A stretch of 64,000 nt of DNA from contig CANTUV010000033.1 of assembly GCA_947685225.1 (NCBI GenBank), positions 58,071,001-58,135,000 of the forward strand, written 5' to 3'. Position 1 is the first letter of the stretch. Every line of letters begins with the position of its first letter. The DNA comes from Garcia nutans (taxonomy: Eukaryota; Streptophyta; Magnoliopsida; Malpighiales; Euphorbiaceae). The notes below the pieces were generated by a model. It searched no databases, was not told the DNA's origin, and saw nothing but the letters and a program-made list of their open reading frames with translations. The position numbers and the translations under genes are program-made. Of the stretch, positions 46,772 through 60,190 are shown in pieces.

Positions 46772-49700
46772 TATATGTTTTAATACTCATTAATTAAAAA
46801 ATGTTAATAAGTTTATATATGTTTTAACACTCGCTGATAAAAATTATAACATTTATTGCTATGTGTCCACATATATTCCGACATATGTTAAATAAATCTT
46901 TTTTAGATATTATTTGTTGGAGATCATAAAGATCTAAAATTATTTTTTTCAATAATTTTTTTAAAGATACGAACTATATGAATATGAAGGGTAAATAAAT
47001 AATTAAGAGTTTTGAGTTAATTTTCTCCAATTCTCCAACTGTTATATGATGGTATAGATTCTAATTTTTTCATCAAATTAATGAAACTTTTTTTTAACTT
47101 TTAATTTATTTTTGTTTAATGAAGCTTTAAAGTTTTAAAAACAGGAAAACTTCAATTCCACCATACATGATATTGCACAAAAACCAGCTTATGGAGGGCT
47201 TTTGGTAAAACGACCAGCGGTAATGGATGGCAGGCCTCGAAGTGCAACTACTCTGAAATTATATGTCAACCTTAAAATTGAAATGGGTTAAGCCTTTTTA
47301 GTTAAAACATCTAACTATTATTTTTTTTTTTGAGCTTTTGACAAAAATACAATAAAATTAAAAATAATTCTAAATATATTATATTTATAAAATATTTATT
47401 AAAATATTAAAATTTATAAAATATTTATTAAAATATCATATTTTTATTAATTTACACAGAATTTATAATTAATTTATAATTAATTTACAATAAATTTATA
47501 AATTTCACACAGTTTACAATAAATTTATTATAAATTTATAATAAAATAACTAAAATATTTTTAATAAAAAAATAAAATTTTTAAAAATTTGGTATAGAGT
47601 GCCATTTTCCTTTTTTTTTTTAATTGAAAACGGCTAACTATTTGAAAATTGAGGAAATTGGATGTTATATATTAATTTTTAATTTTTTGTTAACACCTTG
47701 TGAATTTTTTATATTTGAAAAAAATCACTTTTATAAGTTTAACTGAAAATATTTTCATGTGTTTTTTTTACCTGATAAAATATTTTCATATATTATAAAT
47801 TATACAGTTGTATATTAGATGTATATTATTGATTATGCAAATTAAAGTGGGTATTTCTGAAATTGAAATTTTAGATTTTAAATAAATTTGATAAGAAGGT
47901 TTATTTTTTAAAATATTTTATTTTTCGGAAGACATTTATACAGAACATCTGAAATTTGGAGATGTGATGGGCTGGCCCTGCACTAATGGATTTTTAATTT
48001 TAGGCCTCAAAGGGATATCTGAAAAAAAAAAATTATAGTATATGCCATTTCTTTTTTCAAAAATACCATACTAAATATATATATATATATATTTTGAAAA
48101 AAAATATTTTTGAAATGGAAAGTTGAAAAGTGATATTTTTGAAAAAAATGATATTTTTAAAATAATTTTAGTTTTTGGAGCATTTTTTAAGAAATTCAAA
48201 AAAAAAATATTCATTTGCGCTTAAAATTTATTACTTATAGTAATTTGTTATTTTTACTGAGCTTAGAGCTGATTTATAAATTATATCAATTATAACATAA
48301 TTTAATTTAAGCACAATCAATTTTATAAAATTAAAAAATTTCAAATTTCAAATGAATCTTTTACTACTACTTTATATCAAACTCAATTATTACTATATAT
48401 ATATATATATATGTATATGTATATATACGTGTGTGAGAGAGAGATTGAAGGAAAAAAGCAAAATAAACATAAATGCGTGCGTAGGTGTAAATGTACCACA
48501 TTAATTATGAAAAAAAAAAAGTCCTATCGAATGAATGGCAGACATTAGTATTACAGTAGTATTGATAAAAATAAAATAAAGGGGGACCATGCATTAATAA
48601 ATGAAATTCTAGGAATGGGGCACTTAATAATGTTTTGATATTAACTATAAAAAACAAAAATAGAAGGGTGAAATTACAAATGTATCCATTCATAATACTT
48701 TATTTGATTATCATGAAATTATAGGTAATTAAATGTTTATTATAATTATAAAATATGGATGGAGTTGGAATGTAATTAAATTGAAATTTTGTGAAGTTTT
48801 GTTGGTTTTATTTTTATGTGAAAGCCAAGATTTTGTAAGTAAAACCGTATTAGGGAGCAAACGAAGTTGCCTGCCAATAGTTATGGGGAAATTTTATTTT
48901 TTAAAAATATTAATTAATTATTTAATGAACAAATTTATTTTTAAAAAATTCACTTTAAATAACTAATTATTTGAAATAGTAATTAAACATCTATTTTATA
49001 ATTTATATCTAAATTATAGATTTGCAATCATTTTGAATCATTTAAAATTCCAAATCAACACTGTATTTCTCAATTGGGCATGAGATGGATTCAAATTTTC
49101 TGACAAAATAAGCAAGCCATTTATTGAGTCTAATGATTTCAAAGGAATTTCTAGATCTAAGATTTTATGTCATGAAGCTTGTTCGATGGAATTAATTAGA
49201 AAAATTATGTCTCTCATTAAATTTTTTAAGTTTTTATATGCTATATTAGATGCCTTTTAATTATTTTATAAAAATATATAATAAATTTTGATAAGTTTAT
49301 AAATTAATGAAAATAATAATAAATTTGAAAATAATAATAAATATATATATATATATAAATATTGATAATTTTGTAAAATATTCAATTAGATTTGATCATG
49401 AGTCTAAATTTAAAAAATATTAAATTTTTTATAATTTTAGTCCATCAATTCATAATTCTCTTTCGAGATACAAAATTCGACCATGGCCATATCCAAATGA
49501 AAAAAAAAAGTTGTTTTTGCTAAATAAAATAAAAAGAAAGAGTTAGTTTGTTTCAATGTGAGAAAAAACATATTAAGAAAGATTAAAATTAAGTTTATTT
49601 TGTCCATCGACCTGACCAATTCTATTCGTCTTATAGTCTTTCTCTCGCCTTCTTCTTATCATTCTTCTTTTTCATTGTTTAGTAATTTGAATACCAAACT

Positions 49701-52700
49701 ATTTTTTTTTTTTAACAAAATAATCAAACTTGGTCTTGAATTATCAAGTTTAATTGATTTAAGAGACAACGACTTGAATTATAATTGAATTGACTTGGTA
49801 TAGTTTGCTAATTAAAAATATTTTTTTGAGTAATTAAAATAATAAATATGATAATGTCAATGAGATGATGGTGATAATAATAATAATAATACTGGTAGCA
49901 ATGGACTTTTAGGTGATTTCACACTGCCCTGCCTCGAAGCAAATCATAAATTCCAAGTCTACCGAGTCTCTGTCTCATTATCAAAGCGACATCCGAACTT
50001 GGAAGTCACAACTTGCAAATAGACACTTGTTCATGTTTGGTATGTATTTTTGAATAATGCCAATTTGATGAGATTTACATTATTACTAGCAATGAAAATT
50101 ATAAAAAATGAAAAGAGATTTGTTATTGTTAACTTATATTTTATAAATAAACCATTTGATTTTTTTTTTCAGAAACTAACGAGAAAAAACTAATGATACT
50201 ATATTAATTTAATTATAAATTAAATTCTAACTATCGAGGTTTAATCTAGCAGCGGTGAGAATGTGTGTTGTTTTTATTTAGATTTTAAATTTGAGTATTA
50301 GGTATTATTCATCTCACATATAATTAATAAAAAATATATAATTAAACTCTCTCCAATGTTATTGAGAATCTATGGGTCAAATAATCAATGATAAGAAAAT
50401 ATGAGTTCTTTATGGCAGTTATAATTTATTATATTAAGAAAATATTGAATTTGGATTGATGAGTAAAAATTTATTATACCTAAAAAAAATATTAAATTTT
50501 AGTAAGTTGGTTAGCTAATTATGTCCTAAATTTTTTTTTAAGCACTCGTGCTTTGCTACTAGTTTCAAATGGTCTTATTTTATATTTTAAAGATGATTTA
50601 ATAAGATCGCGTTATTTTAAATTAGTTTTTGGTTTGAGTTTTAAAAGTATTAATTTTTTTATATTAAAAAAATAAATTTAAAGAATAAAATTTCTCCCAT
50701 GTATTTTTAAAAGGAATTACTGTGTAAACTCAAAATATTGAATTAAAATTTGTGATTATTATTAATCAGCATTAGTATTACAGTTTATTATTAATACTAT
50801 TTAAATATTACAAAATGATCAGTGTAAACACTAGCAGATCACGTGATTGACCATATTCCCAATACTCACCGTACACGAAGTGTGAAACTGTGAATGACAA
50901 CTAATGACTTTGAATATTATATATATTATTCCGTTTTCCACACATACATTTTGTCGTTTAATATTATTCAATAAATTTTAAGTTTTTAAATGAAAAATCT
51001 TCACTTTAATATGTAGAGTGGCTTAATAGGTATTATATATTATTGAAAAAAAAAGAACCTTCTTTCTTAATCATTAATTTTTTTACTAAATGAAAAATAG
51101 TTCTAATATAATCAAAACTTACGTAATATATTAAATAATCTTTTATTTAATTAACCTAATGCTTTAATACGATGATAAAGCATAAATATTTACTCTTTCA
51201 AAAAAAAAGTATAAATATTTAAAAATAAATATCAGAGTTATAGTCTCATAAATATTGATTTCCTTTGCCTAATACTGTTTCTTTATTAGATTAGATAATT
51301 AGTTTATTTCTTTTTCATTCATTAAATATTTCTTCTTTTCCATTCATTAATTAAATTCTCAATTTAAAATGGGAAAAGAGAATGTCAAACTTTCTTTGTT
51401 TTAATCAAGCCTAAGAATAAAATAAAATTATATTACATCTCCTTGAATGTAAAAATGAGTTATAGAAATTAACTCTATGTTAATGATATTTTAAAACATT
51501 AATTATTAAATACATAAACTAATATATATATATACAATAGATTGATTTATTCTTAAACTCGCATATATATCAATTATACAATAATATAAACTTGTTTATT
51601 TGTTATGTATGTATAGCTTCTTCATCAAGTGTAATTTTCAACTTGCAAATTTTCACTTCTATTTTTTTTAACTACTTATTTTTCCAATATGCGAAAGCAT
51701 CATTTATTGTTGCTGGCCGGCCATCAATTTATTATCAAAGCATCTTTTCTATAACTATTTTTATCAATGAAACGTTCGATAATCAACCCCAGTATGAAAA
51801 TAAGGCAAAAAAAATTCCACGCAATAAATGTTAGCAGTTCACTCATTAATGTATTTTAAAATGTGGTCCTATTTATATAATAAATATTTTAATTTTTATT
51901 TACGTACATTTCATTTTTATTAAAATTTGTTAGTTTAATTAATTATAATAAAAAAATTATACATATTACAAAATTATTATATTAAATTCCAAAAAGGTTA
52001 AAAAGCATCTCGATATAAAAATAAAATATTGATTATCATTCAAAGAGTGTTAATATAGCATGTATTTCTTTTAAAATATATTTATTATGTCATAAATTGA
52101 TAGACACCATTTCTATTTCATAAATATTAAGAAAAATTAGTTATTGTTATTAAAAATATAAATTTATAAATATTTTTTTCATTATACTTCTTACTTTAGT
52201 ATGGTATATATTTAATAAATAATTAACAATAAACACAGATATAATAAAAATTTATCATATTAATTAACTTATAATAGACTATAATTTACAATAAGAAAAA
52301 AAAGAAAATATACCTATTAATTTATGACAAAATGAGTAATTAGTACCAAATTATTGTTAGAGATCAACTGATCATCATCAATATATGATGATTTATGGAT
52401 ATAAATTAATTAAATTGATAAAGAAAGGAGATGCGAACACTTTATTTTATTTTTTGTTATTTTAATAAAAAAAAAGTCTCATCTTTTTTATTTTTAAGAG
52501 AATAAAGCTTGATTAATAATATTTTTTGTATTGATTCCCACTAATTAACCAACAAGCTGACTTGCTTTTTGATCATCCCCCAAGAGAGGGAACATTTGAT
52601 AGTGGTTTTTCTTTTTCTACTGCAAATTGCTACAAAGATAATTTGATTCTTTAAACACAAATCTAATTTTACATGTACCCACCAGGGCCTCCACATATCT

Positions 52701-54341
52701 CCACAACCCCTACTCAAAAGACTATTTAAAGGAAAATCCAAAAGATTATCTCTAAAATTAAATTCCATAGAGAGGCTCCTAAACAAGACTTCCAAGTTCC
52801 AAGAACAAGTCTCTGTTTTTTATTTGCTGAGATTGGGATGTTTCCACGTGATAAGTGAACAATCACAATTAAATATTTCATGTATGTATTTAAAAACTTA
52901 CATTTAAATATATATATATATATTTTTATTTTTTATAATATAATTAATAAAAAATTATATTATTTTTTAAATTAAAAATTATATTAATTCCTACAACTCG
53001 CTAAAATCGTTGGCTTCAGCTTATACACATTTATTAAAAAAATTATTAAAATTTTTAAATATTATATAAAATTATTTTAAATGATAAAAAATTTCTCAGT
53101 TAATTCATTAATACTATATTTGTATTTTATTAATTGAATTTATTAATAATAAATGTATAGCTAAAAAAAATTATTATTTTTTATTTTATAAAATGATAAT
53201 TTGAAAGAGATAATTTTTTTTATAAATTTGATAATTTTAACAGAACTAAAAAAGTATTATATATTGAGATATAATTTAAAAATAAATGTATATATATATA
53301 TTAATAATAAATTTATAATTGATTTTTATAAATATTAAAAAAAGAAATTGCATTATTATAGGGAAAGAACTGTGACACCTGATCTTGGCACATGTTCATG
53401 TCCTTTCTGTTCATTTTTCACGTTGCATCATAATTAAAAAAGTCAAATGGACGGTCCCAAGTAAGCTCCTATATGGCATGCATACAAATTTGCCGTGGTA
53501 CAACACCATAAAATATTGTAAGGAAGAAGAGTGTGACAAATTATCAAAAAAATAAAAATAAAAATTATTTAATGAAGAAAAATGATTCATTACTTCTCTC
53601 AAAAAAAAAAAAATGATTCATTCCTTATAAGTTATTACATTTCTTTTAAATTTTTTTGACATTTTCTAATATAAAAGTAAATATGAATATATGTTTTTAA
53701 AAAAATTTAAATCGTTCTTAAGAAGATATAATTTTTAAAATTTAACATATTTAAAAAAAAGTAAATAAATGAATGTTTATTAGTTAAAGAAGGAAATAAA
53801 TTAGCCGGTAAACCAGATTATGAGTCGCATTGTATATTTTAATAAATGGATCGAGTATTTTAAAATTTTATTATTTTCTAAATTTAAACTCTGTCAATAA
53901 ATATGTCTAATCATTTGCATACTCTTAATTTTAATTTACTTCTTAAATTAAATAAAACAATTAACAATTATAACAGAAACTTTATGCATTTTTTCTCTTA
54001 ATTAATTCGTATTATTAACTTGTTTAATATACTATTTTGTTAGAATTATAAACAAATTTTTAAAATTTATAAAAATAAAAATATTATTATAATAATAATT
54101 AAAAAAAGTGCAAAAAGTGTAATAGACGCGCTAGTAAAGCGATAGGTGAGTCAGCATTCAGCAAGTAATATCCAAGCGTCACTGAATAGTTAAGAAGATA
54201 AATTAATTAATTAACACAGAAACTAACGGAAAGTCATTCTAAAGAAATGAATGGAGCCTGTCCCAAAATATGAACAATGCCACAAATTCATCTTTTCTTT
54301 TACATATAAATATATTTATATTTTTCTTTATTTTTTTTCCT
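46772..54341. other. Gene-free AT-rich region
   Basis: No gene is visible in these 7.5 kb. Contents: a higher-GC open stretch at about 47148-47291, a dispersed repeat copy at about 47333-47613, TA microsatellites near 48070, 48393, 49341 and 52907, an AAT-type run near 49875, and two more complex islands at about 52540-52860 and 53365-53530 ahead of the lipoxygenase gene. Short open frames elsewhere have low-complexity products. Confidence 0.55.
47333..47613. repeat. Third copy of the AT-rich dispersed repeat
   Basis: Runs from TTTTGACAAAAATACAATAA to a TATAGAGTGCCATTTTCC end and matches the units near 18849-19335 in order and phrasing (AAAATATTAAAATTTATAAA; TAATTTATAATTAATTTA; AATATTTTTAATAAAAAA). 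The separation of 28 kb shows that it is a dispersed family rather than a local repeat. Confidence 0.55.
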
Positions 54342-54350
54342 CTATATATA
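54342..54350 (+). promoter_or_regulatory. TATA box of the lipoxygenase gene
   Basis: CTATATATA lies 93 bp upstream of the lipoxygenase start codon, followed by a short leader with CT-rich and AAT-rich runs. Position and form fit a plant TATA box. Confidence 0.65.
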
Positions 54351-54442
54351 CCACATATAACCCTTCTTTTTAATACCCATATCTGGTCTTCTTTTACTAA
54401 ATCCTTTGTTTAGCTCCTGAAGCAAAAAAATTAATAATAATA

Positions 54443-57400
54443 ATGTTTCAGAACATAGTAGATACCATTACTGGTGATAGTAATGGCAACAAGAAGATGA
54501 AATGTGTTACTGGCGATGGTGATGGTGAGTGCAATAAGAATATTAAAGGCACTGTTGTTTTGATGAAAAAGAATGTTTTGGATTTTAATGACTTTCATGC
54601 TTCACTTCTTGACCGTGTTCATGAATTGCTTGGCCATGGTGTCTCTCTGCAACTCATTAGTTCTGTTAATAGTGAACCTGGTAAGTGTGATTTCTTTGAT
54701 TATTTGGTTTCTTGATTTCTGTAACTGTTTTCTTTTTTTGGGTATCATTAAATCAGAAGTTGGTTGATGGTTTCTTGATTTTTTTTTGGTTTCTTGAATT
54801 ATTTATGTTTTGAGCGGTTGATGATTTCTTTTTTCTTTTTTTTTGGTTTCTTGAATTATTTATGTTTTGAGTTCAGTTCATGATCTGCCTCTGCTAGTTC
54901 TTGGTTTTTGTTTTTAATTTACTGGTTTATGTTTGTCAATTTGATAATCAGGAGAATCAACCATGCTAATAATTACATAGAAAAGAAAAAAAAAAGACAA
55001 AAACGAGTTCAGTTCATGAACGAAACAATTGAAACAATTTTACTTCATCTCTGCACAAGACTTTGAAAAAGAGAGTTCATATGAGCCTCACAGTCACTCA
55101 CAGACGGTGACGTTGGACCCACTTGAGATATTGTTTTTGATTTGTTCTGATCCATATAATACGATAGCAACCCGGGCTGTGACAAAAATTTAAGTCACAG
55201 CCATATGTTGCTATTTTTTTATAAATGGGAATGAAAAGAGGTTGAAGAACGTCAGAAGAGACCTCCCAGGTCTTGGGTCCCAATATCCTCCCTTGAACAC
55301 TGAGTCAATGGCGGAGAGTTACGATAAATTGTATAATATAATTGTGATTCCAACTAGATATTCTATCCGGCACGGCAAATTAATTGAATAACGACATATC
55401 CTGCTGTTTTTGGTGTATAATTTTACTGTAAAAAACTAATAGCTAGCAAATCTAGATTCGTAGTATTGACTAAACCAAAAGCTACTAGTTATGCTCTTTT
55501 TTTCCCTGATTAATTAGACTTTGATTGATGTTTTAACTTGTAATTTTACAACCAGAAGGTAACTCCAGTGCTAATTAGTCAAAACTCATTAGTTAAATTA
55601 TGTCTGAATTAGCTTGAAAAGGAAGACATTAATATAAAAATATTCTGGATATTTTCCTGACTGGTCATCAATTTATTTGATCCTGAATGAATTAAAATAT
55701 TTCCTGATTAACTGCTGATGTGGATATTAACTGGAATGCTTAATTTGTAGAGAATGGTCTGCAAGGAAAAGTAGGAGAACCTGCGTATTTAGAAGATTGG
55801 ATTACTACAATCACTCCCTTAACACCGGGAGACTCAGCATTCAAAATTACGTTTGATTGGGATGAAGAAATTGGAGTTCCAGGAGCATTCTTAATCAGAA
55901 ACAATCATCACAGTGAATTTTACCTCAAAACTGTCACTCTTGAAGATGTTCCTGGCCAAGGTAAAATCCATTTTGTCTGCAATTCATGGGTTTATCCAGC
56001 CAAAAATTACAAGAAAGATCGTATTTTCTTTTCTAATAAGGTAAGCAACTATATATAGAAGGAACTCAAGTCACGTTGTTTTTGTGATATTGGAGAATGC
56101 TGACTAAGTTGATGAAATGGTTATTATGATTTTGTAGACTTTTCTACCACATGAGACGCCAATGCCTTTGCAAAAGTACAGGGACGAAGAACTCTTGTAC
56201 TTGAGAGGAGATGGAAAAGGAGAGCTCCAAGAATGGGACCGTGTCTACGATTACGCTTTATATAATGATTTGGGAGATCCTAAGAAAGGCCCCAAGTATG
56301 TCCGCCCAATTCTTGGAGGGTCTGCTGACTACCCTTATCCTCGCAGGGGAAGAACAGGTCGCTCACCAGTAGAATCAGGTATTAGTCTCCCACTGCAGCT
56401 CCAAACTCACAGTCTCAAATGCTGGAGAGTTTTCCGGTATTATCAAGCTAACATTCATAGGCTCAAGTCATTTTATTGTTTTCTGGTTATTGTCATTTAT
56501 GATGCAGATCCTAACTACGAAAGCAGGCTACCAATTCTCTTGAGCTTAAACATATATGTTCCAAGAGACGAACGCTGGGGGCACTTGAAGATGTCTGACT
56601 TTCTTGCTTATGCACTTAAATCCATAGCTCAGTTTCTTAAACCTGAGCTGCAAGCTCTATTTGACAGCACCCCTAATGAGTTTGACTCCTTTGATGATGT
56701 ATTAAAACTCTATGAGGGAGGGATTAAGCTTCCTGATGGACCACTACTAGATGATATTATGAAAAACATTCCATTGGAGATGCTTAAGGAAATTTTTCGA
56801 ACTGATGGGGAGCGACTCTTCAAATTTCCAATGCCTCAAGTAATCAAAGGTATGATTAACTGTCTCCAACATTGATGCTACTATGAGCATTTTTAAAAGC
56901 ACATACTGCTGCTGCATTTTTTTCCTGACATTATTTTAATTGTTATGTTTTAATAAATGGCGCAGAGAGTAAGACTGCATGGAGGACTGATGAAGAATTT
57001 GGCAGAGAAATGTTGGCTGGTGTGAATCCTATCATTATTTGTCGTCTTGGGGTACATATCGAATCATTATTATTGTCCCTTACTGTTTTCCGAGAAGATT
57101 AAGAAAGAAAAAAGATAATTTGGAATGCTATAATCTGGTTATGTTCATGTCAACTACTGAATTTGGCTGCAGGAATTCCCTCCGAAAAGCAACCTGGACA
57201 GCAAACAGTATGGTGATCAGAACAGTTCACTAACAGAAGATCACATAAAGAATTACCTGGATGGACTGACTGTAGATGAGGCAATGTTCCTCTGTTTGGT
57301 TATTGGAAAGCTGAGTTTATAATAACAATCATTGGATATGTCGCAGTTGAAATTGACCAATAAAAGTATTTTTGGATGGCAGGCAATCAAGAACAACAAG

Positions 57401-58887
57401 CTATACATAATAGATCACCACGATACTGTTATGCCATACCTGAGGCGGATAAATGCTACATCGACAAAGACATATGCAACAAGAACATTACTTTTTTTGA
57501 AAAATGATGGGATTCTGAAGCCACTTGCGATTGAATTAAGTTTGCCTCATCCTGAGGGAGATCAATTTGGAGCCATTAGCAAAGTATTGACACCAGCTGA
57601 AGATGGCGTAGAGGGTTCTATTTGGCAACTGGCTAAAGCTTATGTGGCTGTAGTTGATTCTGGCATTCACCAGCTTATCAGCCACTGGTGCAAAGAAATG
57701 TTTTTTTTTTCCTAAAAAAGGAACTAAAAGGAGAAACGTTATTTAATTAGATAAATTTCTAAATATTCTTTTTTTTTTCTTAACAGGTTGCATACTCATG
57801 CATCTATTGAGCCATTTGTGATTGCAACAAATAGGCATTTAAGTGTGCTTCATCCAATACACAAACTTCTGCACCCCCACTTCCGCGACACGATGAACAT
57901 TAATGCAGTTGCTAGACAGACACTTATCAATGCTGGTGGATTGTTGGAGTTTACAGTTTTTCCTGCAAAGTATTCCATGGAAATGACGTCCATGGCTTAC
58001 AGATGCTGGAATTTTAGAGAGCAAGCACTGCCTGAAGATCTGAAGAAGAGGTAATATATAAAACCTTACTTCACTAGCAAGTCATGAATGTTCTGCTTTA
58101 TTTCAATGACATTCTACTCTTTGTTTTATTTAGAGGGATGGCAATTGAGGATCCGAATTCACCACATGGTCTTCGTTTACTAATAGAAGATTATCCCTAT
58201 GCTGTTGATGGGCTTGAGATATGGTCAGCAATAAAAGAATGGGTGAAAGATTATTGTTCCTTCTATTATGAGACAGATGACATGGTTATGAAGGATCCTG
58301 AGCTACAGTCTTGGTGGAAAGAACTCCGGGAAGTAGGCCATGGGGACAAGAAAGATGAGCCTTGGTGGCCTAAGATGCATACAAAAGAAGAGCTAATAGA
58401 ATCCTGCACTATTATTATTTGGCTTGCATCTGCCTTTCATGCTGCAATTAACTTTGGTCAATATCCTTATGGAGGCTACCTCCCTAATAGGCCAAGCATA
58501 AGCCGAAGGTTAATTCCTGAAAAAGGGACTCCTGAGTATGAAGAGCTTAAGTTGAATCCTGACAAGGCTTTCTTTAAAACTATCACTGCTCAGCTGCAAT
58601 CTGTTCTTGGCATTTCTCTTATAGAAATTCTGTCGAGGCATTCATCAGATGAAGTGTATCTTGGGCAGCGAGACACGCCCGAATGGACGACAGATGATAA
58701 AGTATTAGAGGCATTTCAGGAATTTGGAAAGAAACTAGAAAAGATTGAAGAGAAAATTATAGAGATGAACAAAGATGAGAAACTGAAGAACAGGATTGGT
58801 CCAGTTTTGATGCCATACACTTTGTTAGTTCCTAGCAGTGAAGTTGGACTTACTGGCCGCGGAATTCCCAACAGTGTTTCTATCTAA
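54443..58887 (+). CDS. Linoleate 9S-lipoxygenase
   Basis: Nine exons join to 875 residues: 54443-54680, 55751-56040, 56138-56378, 56508-56849, 56966-57051, 57173-57280, 57383-57687, 57787-58050, 58134-58887. The N-terminal PLAT/LH2 barrel (about residues 30-170) is followed by the all-helical catalytic domain. The five iron ligands are present: His536 and His541 (SHW..LHTHASIEPF), His727 and Asn731 (FHAAINFGQY) and the terminal Ile875 (GIPNSVSI). Thr593-Val594 in EFTVFP is the pair typical of 9-LOX, where 13-LOX has a bulkier residue. There is no transit peptide, so it is cytosolic. It adds O2 to linoleic or linolenic acid to give 9-hydroperoxides for oxylipin synthesis. Intron 6 (57281-57382) starts GC, not GT. 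Confidence 0.95.
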
Positions 58888-60190
58888 AGGCTTCTTAGTT
58901 TGTTGGAATTTTCTGTTTCTAGTTTAATATCAAAGCGCTTGTGTATAGAAACTAGAAAGTCTTCATATTTTCAGGTTCCAAGCAAGTTGAATGCTCTATG
59001 CTTTAATGGTAATAAAAAACACTTCATAAATGATGTATACTTTGTTGATTGAACAATAAAACAAAATAAAATAAAAAAGTTACACATTTAATGGACGAAT
59101 TTGTCAGGATAGTCCTTAGAATTGACATAATCATATTCGTACGGATTCATATGAATTGAACTTTTATGCAACCCATAATTCGATTTGAATAAAATTTAAT
59201 TCTGATGTGATTTGAACAAAATATTGAAATTGGACTAAATTAACGGATACGATGTGATATATATTAAAAAATTTTGACTTACGAGAAAAGTTCTCTCCTT
59301 TATCTAACGGACTCTTTTTTCTTTGTTTTCAATTTTAGTTTTAGAGTATCGTCAATCAGTTTTCTGGTGGTTGGCAGCCTGAGATCTTTTATTATGCGAT
59401 TTTTCTCATATATTTTTTTACTGTTTTTTCTACATTTTTTTCTCAACAACTCAATCTATTTATATTTTACTATTTTTTTTCTGTTATCTTTTTATGAACC
59501 TCTTTATAGCTTTTTAATAAATACTAATAAATTTTATAGTTTTTAAATTTTTCTGATAATTTTGTAAAAAATTACCTAAATTTACAGGCGGTCGTTCACC
59601 AAATCAATGAAGTCAGGCCCATTTGTAGTTCGATCCATAAAATCCTTAGGCCTAATGATCCACTTAAACTTAAACGGGCCTAAGGGAGTGAGCGCATTCA
59701 TTCTGAAAATGAACTGTTGGCGTAAATAGTACGACTTCTCGTCCACATTCAACGACCGAGCGTCCACTTATCCTTAAACGACTGTTGTTTTCAATAACAA
59801 AACGGCATAAAGCCGGGATCTTTCTTTTCAATTATTGTCGTTTATAAGAAGAGCAAAAACGACAGGCAAACCCAAATAAAAAATTACGCTGGAAGTTAAT
59901 GGACGATTTCTTCCGTTCCCCATCCCATTATATAAAAAACCTACACTACAACTGCAAGCTCTAAATGGCGCCGAATTAAACTTGCCCAATCTGCGTTTCT
60001 CCAAGTCTTTGTGGGCTGCTGTAAACTTGTTTATGTTTTATAATATTTTCTTTCCTTTGGCCAATATATATATATATATATATATATGGCGCCAAATTAA
60101 AAACTCTGTTACTCCTCATTTCGGAAAAAAAAATAGAAATTAATATTTTTCTATACTTATTTGTAAATCGATAAATTAAAGGGAAAATCA
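58888..60190. other. Lipoxygenase 3' flank and REV3 promoter region
   Basis: The lipoxygenase 3' UTR and AT-rich DNA occupy the first 700 bp. From about 59580 the sequence is more complex and carries AAACGAC-type motifs at about 59776, 59836 and 59857, a TATA-like run at about 59929-59937, two short uORFs and a TA microsatellite (60064-60087). No protein-coding gene. Confidence 0.5.
59929..60101 (+). promoter_or_regulatory. REV3 core promoter/leader: TATA, twin uORFs, E2F-like site
   Basis: TATATAAAA-like sequence at about 59929-59937 is followed by two copies of ATGGCGCCRAATTAAA (59965-59980 and 60086-60101), 121 bp apart. Each copy opens an upstream frame ATG GCG CC. AAT TAA coding MAPN. 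The second copy contains GGCGCCAAA (60088-60096), whose complement TTTGGCGCC matches the E2F consensus. Whether transcription starts upstream of both uORFs is inference. Confidence 0.5.

Noticed and set aside
51592..51834. 80-residue open frame in the gene-free region
   Set aside because: AT-rich composition and no conserved motif; consistent with chance.
59274..59546. 90-residue open frame rich in Phe, Ser and Leu
   Set aside because: Product of T-rich DNA, low complexity, no similarity to a known small protein.
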